This document shows positions 1-4,861 of a stretch of 5,135 nucleotides of DNA, in pieces. The position numbers and the translations under genes are program-made. Numbering within the stretch: position 1 is the first letter of the stretch; each line of letters starts with the position of its first letter. The DNA is from Rhodospirillales bacterium (GTDB lineage: Bacteria > Pseudomonadota > Alphaproteobacteria > Rhodospirillales > Defluviicoccaceae): the NCBI GenBank assembly GCA_016712375.1, contig JADJRE010000039.1, positions 1 to 5,135 on the forward strand, read 5' to 3'. Below the pieces are notes generated by a model. The model worked only from the letters and a program-made list of their open reading frames with translations. It was not told where the DNA came from and did not search any database.

Positions 1-2
1 TG

Positions 3-396
3 CTGCTGACCGCCAAGAGCACGCTCACCGGCGACCTGATCGCGGCGCTGACCCGGCAGTACGAGCATGCTCGACGCGGTCGACGCATTCCGCAAGCTCG
101 ACAACAAGCCGCTGTTGCAGCCGCCGTTTTACGCGTGCAGCATCCCGCTTGGCCCCGGCCAGGAGGTCGCGCGCGGCTCGGGCGGGCAGACCAAAGAGAT
201 CACGCCGCCGATCGCGCATGTGCCCGCGCCAATCACCAAGGAGTATATTCGGGCGCACTGGATCAAACGCGAGTGGGCCGCGCTGATCGAGGATGGGCGC
301 GGCGGGCCGTCGCTGATCGATCAGACCGTCGCCTGGTCGATCGCGGCCAGCAAACAGATTGCCGCCGGCGACGAGCCGACTGCGCAGGAGAGCTGA
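3..396 (+). CDS. C-terminal part of an unidentified protein, frame break near base 64
   Basis: The gene runs in from the left edge. Bases 3-63 in frame 3 read like ordinary protein (LLTAKSTLTGDLIAALTRQY), and from ATG 67 frame 1 reads like protein to the TGA at 394-396 (starting MLDAVDAFRKLDNKPL). Joining the two by dropping one base near 64 gives a continuous helix-like stretch, so I read this as one gene with a one-base insertion. The other reading is a separate 109-aa gene starting at 67, but no clear ribosome-binding site precedes it and frame 3 has no stop there. The C-terminal part includes IPLGPGQEVARGSGG and a W-rich segment (EYIRAHWIKREWAAL). I do not recognise the family. The stop is two bases before the next ATG (398), so the two genes are probably co-transcribed. 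Confidence 0.6.
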
Positions 397-397
397 G

Positions 398-910
398 ATG
401 CAGACGATCGCCTGGGACGCACCGATCGAGGAGGATGCACGTCAGCGTACGCGGCGGCGACTCCAGCAACGGCGCTGCCTGGTGTGCAGCAGTCGCGCGC
501 TGGCCAACCGCGCGACCAGTTACTTTTGTGTCTCGCACATCGCCACTCATCGTTATTGTGGCGTGTGCGAGACACTGCGCACAGCCACCGAGCACGGAAA
601 CGATCTTGCGCTGCCGTACGTGCGGCGGCACGGGCGCTGGCGTACTACTACGCCAACGCTGAGCGGAACATGTATCGCGTCCGACCCGGCAGTTCAGTAC
701 ACGCCGGCGCAGTCGGGCGGATCAAATCTTCGACGGCATCCGCCGGCGCATCGCGCTGGCCGATCCGTCGCATCGACGCCGGGCGCGAGCTGGCAGCAGC
801 GAGCCGCGCACACCACGTACTCATATCAGCAGCTCGCGGCGGCGTATCGCGAGCAGTGCGCAGGACTCGTGCATGATGCCGATTATCCTGAGCGTCTGCG
901 AGGCGCATGA
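398..910 (+). CDS. Cysteine-rich probable zinc-binding protein, reading frame doubtful in the middle
   Basis: ATG 398 follows the previous stop directly. Frame 2 is open to TGA 908-910 (170 aa). The first 66 residues look genuine and carry three metal-ligand pairs: C27-x2-C30, C44-x2-H47 and C54-x2-C57, so a zinc-ribbon-like fold is likely. From about 590 to 800 frame 2 becomes low-complexity, while protein-like text appears in other frames: C-R-T-C-G-G-T-G in frame 3 (612-635), ALAYYYANAERNMYRV in frame 1 (634-681) and ADQIFDGIRRRIALADPSHR in frame 3 (717-776). Frame 2 becomes convincing again at 818-910 (YSYQQLAAAYREQCAGLVHD). The fourth pair, in CxxCGGTG, would complete a second zinc site, which supports frame breaks rather than chance. 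A nucleic-acid-binding role is only a guess. The stop overlaps the next start (ATGA). Confidence 0.6.
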   Translation: MQTIAWDAPIEEDARQRTRRRLQQRRCLVCSSRALANRATSYFCVSHIATHRYCGVCETLRTATEHGNDLALPYVRRHGRWRTTTPTLSGTCIASDPAVQYTPAQSGGSNLRRHPPAHRAGRSVASTPGASWQQRAAHTTYSYQQLAAAYREQCAGLVHDADYPERLRGA

Positions 911-1140
911 TGAATGACGATCAACGCCGGCGACTGCTGGCCGCGATCGGGCCGGACGTTGACCCGATCGCGCGGGCCCGCATCCTGCGCTGGGCCGAGC
1001 ACATTCTGCTCAACGCCCAGCTGCTCAGTGACGCACTGGACGGCACGATCGTGTTGACCGGGTTCGCCCCAGGCGGCGACGAGCCGACATGGGACGTGCC
1101 GGGCGGGCAGCGCGAACGGTTCCGCTGGTTCAGACGATAG
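907..1140 (+). CDS. Small unknown protein (77 aa)
   Basis: The gene overlaps the preceding stop in an ATGATGA arrangement, suggesting translational coupling. A GAGG at 900-903 lies three bases before ATG 907 and six before ATG 910, so the second ATG may be the true start. The product has a helical, arginine-rich N-terminal half (RRRLLAAIGPDVDPIARARI, then a WAEHILLNAQLL helix) and a short tail rich in W, R and F. There are no cysteines, membrane segments or signal peptide. GC-rich third positions support real coding. I do not recognise a family. Confidence 0.7.
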   Translation: MMNDDQRRRLLAAIGPDVDPIARARILRWAEHILLNAQLLSDALDGTIVLTGFAPGGDEPTWDVPGGQRERFRWFRR

Positions 1141-1144
1141 GAGG
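1139..1144 (+). promoter_or_regulatory. Ribosome-binding site AGGAGG fixing the start at 1149
   Basis: AGGAGG overlaps the stop codon of the upstream gene (TAG 1138-1140) and sits four bases before ATG 1149. It argues against the longer in-frame start at 1089, which would lie inside the upstream gene. Confidence 0.7.
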
Positions 1145-1148
1145 GCGC

Positions 1149-1487
1149 ATGCATCTGTTCACGTTCGAGCCGGGTGATGGGCTTTCGTACCGCGTGCTGT
1201 TCGGCCGGCTGCCGAGCGCCACCCAGCTCATTCCGTATTACACCGTCTTCGGCATCGCCGAGGGCAGCGGCGACGTTGGCGCGTGGTACGCGTTCGACAC
1301 CGATCGAATGAGTGAGGAAACGTTCAGCCGGTACATCGCGCCCGCGCTTCGCAACGCCTACGTGTACTGTGTGGCGTGGCGGCTGTGGCTGGCGCTGACT
1401 GGCCAGGCCGACGACGACAACGCCGCCGAAATCTGCGAATGGCGCGACGACTGGCGCCGGCAGCTACCCGCCGGCGCGATGGGGTAG
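1149..1487 (+). CDS. Unknown protein (112 aa)
   Basis: ATG 1149 is chosen because of the strong AGGAGG just upstream. The product begins MHLFTFEPGDGLSYRVLFGR and has a predicted beta-rich first half, then a helical second half rich in W and Y (YVYCVAWRLWLALTGQ, residues about 73-88) with an acidic stretch ADDDNAAEICEW. The hydrophobic run is short and interrupted by R, so I do not call it a membrane segment. No known domain was recognised. It is followed after three bases by the AP2-like gene, so the two are probably one transcript. Confidence 0.7.
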   Translation: MHLFTFEPGDGLSYRVLFGRLPSATQLIPYYTVFGIAEGSGDVGAWYAFDTDRMSEETFSRYIAPALRNAYVYCVAWRLWLALTGQADDDNAAEICEWRDDWRRQLPAGAMG

Positions 1488-1490
1488 ACA

Positions 1491-1970
1491 ATGCAGATTC
1501 GGAAAATAGCCGCCGAAGAGGTGGCACGCTGGGAAGAGCCGCCGGCCAGGCCCACCCCGGCCGAGCTGGCGGCGCTGCTCGCCGATCTCGCCGATCGGCG
1601 CGGCATCACGCGAATCGACCGGCCAGGCCCGGCTGGCGGCGAGCACGCCTGGCGCGGGCGGGTCTACACGCGCGGCGTCGAGCTGCACAAGCAGTTCGCC
1701 GACGCACTCTACGTAGGAGGCACAGTGGCCGCGCTCGATGCGGCGGTGGCTTGGCGAAATAGTATGCGCAGGTTCGCCGGCGGCCGACCCGCGCGCAAGG
1801 GCTACACGCCCAGGGTCGTGCGGGCCGAGTATCGCCGGCAGTGCGGCTGGCTGGCTTACGCGCCACACCGCAAGCGCTACTTCGCCGACAGCGCCCACGG
1901 CGGCCGCGATGCCGGCCACGCAACCGCCAGCGCCTGGCTGGCGGAACAACTGGAGTGTCTGCCACCGTAG
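1491..1970 (+). CDS. Protein with two AP2-like DNA-binding repeats (159 aa)
   Basis: Residues about 38-92 match the AP2-like pattern known from phage, homing-endonuclease and other bacterial proteins: GI-RI at 38-42, then W54, a basic strand (RGRVYTRG), K67-x-F69-A-D, G76-G77, and a helix A80-ALDAAVAWRNSM. Residues about 119-155 repeat it in shortened form: G119-W120, F131-A-D133, G137-G138, A148-W149. The F-to-W distance is 19 residues in the first copy and 18 in the second. AP2 folds use a three-stranded sheet to contact DNA, so sequence-specific DNA binding is the likely role. No nuclease motif is seen in the N-terminal 37 residues, which look like a helical, alanine-rich lead. The repeat assignment is by eye from motif spacing. 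Confidence 0.65.
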   Translation: MQIRKIAAEEVARWEEPPARPTPAELAALLADLADRRGITRIDRPGPAGGEHAWRGRVYTRGVELHKQFADALYVGGTVAALDAAVAWRNSMRRFAGGRPARKGYTPRVVRAEYRRQCGWLAYAPHRKRYFADSAHGGRDAGHATASAWLAEQLECLPP

Positions 1971-1996
1971 ACAAAGAATTTTGGCGAGTCAAGGCT

Positions 1997-2421
1997 ATGG
2001 CCAAAGATCTGAACAAGGTCATGATCATTGGGAGAGTTGGGGCGGAGCCCGAGCTGCGCTACACCCCACAGGGATCGGCGGTCTGCTCGTTTCGGGTGGC
2101 CAGTGGGCGCAGCTGGCGCGACCAAAGCGGTAACAGCCACGACGAAACGGAGTGGTTCCGCGTGGCGGCCTGGAACAAGCTGGGCGAGGTCTGCAACCAG
2201 TACCTCACCAAGGGCGCCCGCGTGTATGTCGAGGGCCGCCTGCAAACCCGTAAGTGGCAGGATAAGGACGGGCAAGATCGCTACAGCACCGAGGTGGTCG
2301 CCAGCGACATGATCATGCTCGACGGCAAGCCCCGCCCCGAGCGTGACGCGGGTGTGCCCGACGACGAGCCAGGCGACGAGGATGCCGGGTGTCGCACGAA
2401 GATGAGGATCTGCCGTTCTAG
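1997..2421 (+). CDS. ssb: Single-strand DNA-binding protein, frameshifted just before its C-terminal tip
   Basis: The product binds single-stranded DNA through an OB fold and recruits replication and repair proteins through its acidic tip. Residues 5-109 carry the family pattern: LNKVMIIGRVGAEPELRYTP, FRVASGRSWRD, ETEWFRVAAWNKL, YLTKGARVYVEGRLQTRKW and the closing Y-STEVVASDMIMLD. A short acidic linker follows. In the sequence as given, frame 2 then runs on to 2614 with an arginine- and glycine-rich nonsense tail. In frame 1, E-D-E-D-L-P-F and TAG lie at 2398-2421, the classic SSB ending. Adding one base near 2385-2392, for example in the GGG run, gives 142 codons and ...DAGVSHEDEDLPF. The start has only a weak AAGG nearby. 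It lies 26 bases after the AP2-like gene and 11 before the next gene. Confidence 0.9.
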
Positions 2422-2427
2422 GGGAGG
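2421..2427 (+). promoter_or_regulatory. Ribosome-binding site GGGGAGG for the gene at 2433
   Basis: The purine run begins on the last base of the frame-corrected ssb stop codon and sits five bases before ATG 2433. It favours ATG over the GTG at 2427, which lies inside this site. Its position directly after the DLPF stop also supports 2421 as the true end of ssb. Confidence 0.7.
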
Positions 2428-2432
2428 TGGCG

Positions 2433-2639
2433 ATGTATCTCGGGTGGTTCGACGACACCCCCAAGAAGCCGGCGCAGGCCAAGATCGCCGAGGCTTGCGC
2501 GGCCTACCTGGCGCGCTTCGGCGTGCGGCCGAACGTCGTGCTGGTGAACGCGGCCGACCTGGTCGCGGTCGAGGGCGTCACGCTGCGGGCGGTCGGGTAT
2601 ATACGGGTCAATAATTTCTGGATAGGATGGGAGGGCTAG
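2433..2639 (+). CDS. Small unknown protein (68 aa)
   Basis: The product starts MYLGWFDDTPKKPAQAKIAE, continues with a helix (ACAAYLARFGVRP), a hydrophobic strand (NVVLVNAADLV) and a strand pair ending IRVNNFWIGWEG. The layout looks like a compact alpha/beta domain. There are no transmembrane segments and no zinc ligands. I recall similar short proteins with a YLGW-like start and an NVVLVN core near phage-like genes, but no function is known to me. The stop TAG is immediately followed by ATG of the ASCH gene (TAGATG), so translational coupling is likely. Confidence 0.7.
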   Translation: MYLGWFDDTPKKPAQAKIAEACAAYLARFGVRPNVVLVNAADLVAVEGVTLRAVGYIRVNNFWIGWEG

Positions 2640-3173
2640 ATGCAGGACTGGAGAGTCGTCACGCTCACGCAGCCGTGGGCCACGCTCGTGGCGATCGGGG
2701 CGAAGCGGATCGAGACCCGCAGCTGGGAAACGCTGTATCGCGGGCCGCTGCTGATCCATGCAGGCGCGGGGCTGGCGCCGGTGGGCGGGATGCGAGGGTT
2801 GGTCGAGCTGATCGGCCGACCTGACTTTCAGCGCGTCCTTGCGCCCGCTGCGCACGGCGGCGGGTATTGGCAGGATATCGAAGATGCCGCCCGCGCGCTG
2901 CCACGCGGGGCGATTGTCGCTCGGTGCGAGCTGGTTGACTGTGTGCTGACGTGGCCGCACTGGGCGGCGGTTGAGCCGTGGTTCACGGCTACGCGCGGCG
3001 AACAGTACTGGCATGTGCCGCCGGCGGCGGGGAGCGACGAGCGTGCGTTCGGCGATTACACGCCCGGCCGCCATGCCTGGCTGTTGGCCGACGCCCGGCC
3101 GCTGGCTACGCCGATCCCGGCGCGCGGGCAGCTCGGGCTGTGGCGGTGGCGGGGCGAGGTGGTGTATGGCTGA
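2640..3173 (+). CDS. ASCH-domain protein (177 aa)
   Basis: The ASCH fold is a beta-barrel related to PUA and is thought to bind RNA or modified nucleosides; some bacterial members are amidohydrolases acting on N4-acetylcytidine. Visible family features are Q11-P12-W13-A-T-L with G20-A-K-R-I-E-T-R-S-W29, the YRGPLLIHA strand (33-41), RGAIVARCELVDC (89-101), and FGDYTPGRHAWLLADARPL (137-155) before GLWRW near the end. Length is usual for the longer phage and bacterial ASCH proteins. ATG 2640 directly follows the upstream TAG, with a GGGAGGG purine run at 2629-2635 as its ribosome-binding site. It overlaps the next gene by eight bases. The domain call is firm; substrate and reaction cannot be read from the sequence. 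Confidence 0.85.
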   Translation: MQDWRVVTLTQPWATLVAIGAKRIETRSWETLYRGPLLIHAGAGLAPVGGMRGLVELIGRPDFQRVLAPAAHGGGYWQDIEDAARALPRGAIVARCELVDCVLTWPHWAAVEPWFTATRGEQYWHVPPAAGSDERAFGDYTPGRHAWLLADARPLATPIPARGQLGLWRWRGEVVYG

Positions 3174-3486
3174 GACGTGGAAGGACAAGGCCCGCGACGT
3201 GATCACAGCCGTGATGCGCGGGGCGCTCGCCGACGACGTCGACCGGGCCGAGCTACTGCGGCGGGTCGATGCCTCCTATCCGTTCGGCCCGCGTAAATAC
3301 TACCCGTACCAGGCATGGCTGGCCGTACGCAAGGCGCTGCTGTTTGAAAGCAGCGACGATCGGGCCGAGCCGAACCGCGCGCAGCATCCGAGTGAGGCGC
3401 GGCGCATGCGGCAGGCGGGCTACGTCGATATGTTTGAAGGCGAGGGCTGGATGCAGGAGCAGAGCGACAGCGAGCCGCTGGCGTAG
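3166..3486 (+). CDS. Unknown protein (106 aa)
   Basis: ATG 3166 lies inside the last codons of the ASCH gene, giving an eight-base overlap typical of coupled translation. The first half reads WKDKARDVITAVMRGALADD, then a helix DRAELLRRVDASYPFG and a motif P-R-K-Y-Y-P-Y-Q-A-W-L with a following basic helix. The tail is acidic and polar (FEGEGWMQEQSDSEPLA). The aromatic YPFGPR..YPYQAW segment looks conserved, and I recall similar short proteins in phage-like gene clusters, without known function. No membrane or metal-binding features are visible. This is the last gene before the inserted element. Confidence 0.7.
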   Translation: MAETWKDKARDVITAVMRGALADDVDRAELLRRVDASYPFGPRKYYPYQAWLAVRKALLFESSDDRAEPNRAQHPSEARRMRQAGYVDMFEGEGWMQEQSDSEPLA

Positions 3487-3514
3487 CGCCGGCGCAGCCC
3501 CGACGACAGAAGAG

Positions 3515-3522
3515 GAAAGATG
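3515..3522 (+). repeat. Left copy of the 8-bp target-site duplication
   Basis: GAAAGATG directly abuts the left terminal repeat and is identical to 5081-5088, which directly abuts the right terminal repeat. An exact 8-bp direct repeat at precisely both outer edges is the expected product of staggered-cut transposition. Confidence 0.9.
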
Positions 3523-3566
3523 GGCTAATCGGATTAGTACGTGGATCGCTCACTGAGTAAATTCCT
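3523..3566 (+). repeat. Left terminal inverted repeat
   Basis: Compared with the reverse complement of 5041-5080, the outer 22 bases (3523-3544) differ only at 3528 (A against T). They include the 16-base core TCGGATTAGTACGTGG. After one extra G on the right side, ATC is shared. A variable gap follows (ten bases left, five right), and TAAATTCCT (3558-3566) is shared again. The outer part also holds a local palindrome, CTAATC-G-GATTAG (3525-3537). Confidence 0.88.
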
Positions 3567-3572
3567 TCCCGT

Positions 3573-3590
3573 TTCGGATTAGGACGTGGA
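3573..3590 (+). repeat. Third copy of the terminal-repeat core, subterminal
   Basis: TTCGGATTAGGACGTGGA matches the left-end core at 3528-3545 with two differences, at a distance of 45 bases and in the same orientation. It agrees with the right-end version at the TT start. A subterminal repeat of this kind is often an extra transposase-binding site, but it could also be a relic of an earlier nested end. No partner copy was seen near the right end. Confidence 0.75.
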
Positions 3591-3625
3591 ATAGTACCTT
3601 AACAACTGGCTAAAAACTCGTGCCT

Positions 3626-3663
3626 CGATTGTCATTATTGCCTATTGACAATCGATTGTCATT
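3626..3663 (+). promoter_or_regulatory. Probable operator: 16-bp palindrome plus a repeated half-site
   Basis: TGACAATCGATTGTCA (3646-3661) is a perfect palindrome covering five of the six -35 bases. Its right half is repeated as CGATTGTCATT at 3626-3636, identical to 3653-3663, 27 bases apart. A dimeric repressor bound here would block RNA polymerase. None of the four cargo proteins shows a helix-turn-helix that I can recognise, so the regulator is unknown and could be encoded by the host. Confidence 0.65.
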
Positions 3664-3673
3664 CGTGTATAAT
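3645..3673 (+). promoter_or_regulatory. Consensus sigma-70-type promoter of the cargo genes
   Basis: TTGACA (3645-3650) and TATAAT (3668-3673) are both perfect consensus hexamers with the optimal 17-base spacer. Transcription would start near 3680, leaving an untranslated leader of about 35 bases before ATG 3715. The region is AT-rich against the GC-rich host block and has no gene between 3487 and 3714. Such an ideal promoter would be very strong without repression, which fits the palindrome over its -35 box. Confidence 0.85.
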
Positions 3674-3714
3674 GATAATCACAGAAGCAAGCAAGTACAC
3701 GAAAGAGCACCGAT

Positions 3715-4072
3715 ATGATTACCGTCACGATTAAAGGCCGCATCAGCATGGTGTGAGTGGACTTCGCCAGAGCTTGAAGCCGAGATTGCGGCTGAACTGG
3801 CCGAAGATTGCCGCGAGCCGCTGTACGCAGGTTGGGCCAGCATTGCCGAGAAGCTCCAGTCCAAGGGCATGAAGGCGACGAACGAAGACTGCTACTTGGT
3901 CGTGCTGGATCAGCTCGAAGAACTGGAACGCAAGATGTACCGCAAACGCGCCGACACACGACGGGTACGCGCGATTATGCACGAGCTGAACGGCAAAAGC
4001 AGCGCAGCGGCTGCGGCCCACTACACCACTGTTCGTGACGAGATCAAATCGTTTGCTCAGAAGTATTGGTAG
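3715..4072 (+). CDS. Cargo gene A, unknown protein, one-base frame break near 3752
   Basis: ATG 3715 opens frame 1 as MITVTIKGRISMV and meets TGA at 3754-3756. From there frame 2 is coding without a break to TAG 4070-4072, starting ..EWTSPELEAEIAAELAED. Frame 2 has no usable start upstream, as it is closed by TGA at 3716-3718 and has no ATG before 3869. Removing one base near 3750-3754 yields 119 codons (118 aa). The product is predicted largely helical: an acidic start, YAGWASIAEKLQSKGMKA, a helix VVLDQLEELERKMYRKRADT, and a basic tail ending FAQKYW. An internal start at 3869 would give only 67 aa. Function unrecognised. A +1 programmed shift at the UGA is possible, but the site lacks the pairing seen at prfB. 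Confidence 0.6.
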
Positions 4073-4076
4073 GAGG
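4071..4076 (+). promoter_or_regulatory. Strong ribosome-binding site AGGAGG for gene B
   Basis: AGGAGG overlaps the stop of gene A and lies five bases before ATG 4082. It fixes the start of gene B and shows that B is expected to be well translated, although the frame as given ends after only 36 codons. Confidence 0.75.
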
Positions 4077-4081
4077 ATGGC

Positions 4082-4577
4082 ATGACAATCCAAATCGGAG
4101 ATCGGGTCGATGTCGAAACGCGCGGCTGGGTCGTTTACGACGGGACGGTTGAGCAGATCGCGGATGGATGGATTGATGGATTTGCAGCGTGACGGTCGGG
4201 CATTTCGAGCAAAACTCGCCAACGCCCAGCCGCACAAAGACATCCCCCTGGTACTGGATTTCCGCATCCCGATCTACCCAGGCGGCTACCGGATGGACGC
4301 CGATGCGCTCCAAGAGGAGATTGATGAAGTTGTCGCGACCGCGATTAAAGCTATTCTGACCGAAGATGAGCGGCGAGAGACACACAATCGCCTGTATGCT
4401 CAGGAGCGATGGACAAGCCCCGAACTGGAAGAAGGTCAGCGGCAGGCCGCGCAGGCCAAAATCGAAGCTGACCCAGCAGCGCGCGAAATTGCTGCCGACT
4501 ACATCTACACACTCGCGGTATTGCGTCGGCGCATGTCGGATGAGTTCGGCATTGTGGAGGAAGCATGCACAAGGTAA
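4082..4577 (+). CDS. Cargo gene B, unknown protein with a possible SH3-like N-terminus, frame break near 4174
   Basis: ATG 4082 has a strong ribosome-binding site. Frame 2 reads MTIQIGDRVDVETRGWVVYD up to GWIDGFAA and stops at 4190-4192. Frame 3 continues as good protein text (LQRDGRAFRAKLANAQPHKD) to TAA 4575-4577. Removing one base in the GATGGATGGATTGATGGA tract gives 165 codons (164 aa) and joins strand-like segments into a plausible small beta-barrel at residues 1-55. The rest is helical: a YPGGYRMDADALQEEIDEV segment, then two acidic helices around WTSPELEE. Alternatively there is a 36-aa peptide plus a second gene from ATG 4164 or 4176, but neither ATG has a good ribosome-binding site. 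No catalytic motif was seen. Its end overlaps gene C by 13 bases. Confidence 0.6.
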
Positions 4578-4861
4578 GCCGACCAGCGGCAACCGTTCAG
4601 GCGCGCGCGGGAGCCCACCCGCGTGCGCCGGCGTGTGAGCAAGGAAGCCGCAAAAGCGCCTCGATAGCGAACTAGCAGCCTCGGCCACCGAGAAGTAGGC
4701 AGGACGCGATCCTGAGTGAGTTTATCCCGCACGCGCCGCGTGATTTGTTCCATGCCGCTGCCGAGTGCGTGCGCGATATTGCCGACGAGCGGAACAGCGC
4801 GGCCAGCACCACCACCTCGGCCTGGCTGCGATACAGCAGGCGCGGCTCGCGCATGGCGTAG
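4565..4861 (+). CDS. Cargo gene C, unknown protein with apparently three frame breaks
   Basis: ATG 4565 follows GGAGG (4556-4560) by four bases. As given, it encodes only 36 codons to TAG 4673-4675. Protein-like text passes through all three frames: MHKVSRPAATVQARA (frame 2), a basic RRRVSKEAAKA (frame 3), LDSELAASATEK (frame 1), then DAILSEFIPHAPRDLFHAAA in frame 2 to TAG 4859-4861. Three extra bases, near 4603-4612, 4657-4662 and 4694-4698, would reconcile them into about 97 aa. The frame 2 tail has GC-rich third positions and its stop abuts ATG of gene D, both supporting real coding there. The breaks could be errors or decay. Function unknown; helical and basic at the start. Confidence 0.45.

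Noticed and set aside
135..662. Plus-strand open frame of 175 codons in frame 3
   Set aside because: Most of it is arginine- and alanine-rich shadow of the two real genes; only its short CxxCGGTG part seems genuine, and it is treated under the cysteine-rich gene.
1089..1148. Longer N-terminus for the 112-aa protein
   Set aside because: It would lie within the upstream gene, and ATG 1149 has a strong AGGAGG immediately before it.
2383..2400. Programmed -1 frameshift at the end of ssb
   Set aside because: No slippery heptamer of the X-XXY-YYZ type is present and no stem follows. A missing base in or near the GGG run is simpler.
2418..3206. Minus-strand open frame of 262 codons
   Set aside because: It lies opposite the ASCH gene, whose family motifs are clear on the plus strand. 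Long antisense frames are common in GC-rich DNA, and its product is low-complexity, rich in R, P and A.
3486..3495. GCGCCGGCGC palindrome as a terminator
   Set aside because: It has no loop and no T-run follows it, so it is not a convincing intrinsic terminator.
3523..3590. Repeated core as plasmid iterons or a CRISPR array
   Set aside because: There are only two direct copies plus one inverted at the far end, and the exact 8-bp flanking duplication points to transposon ends.
3743..4267. Minus-strand open frame across cargo genes A and B
   Set aside because: It has no ribosome-binding site or promoter on that strand, while the plus strand has a perfect promoter and AGGAGG sites placed for genes A and B.
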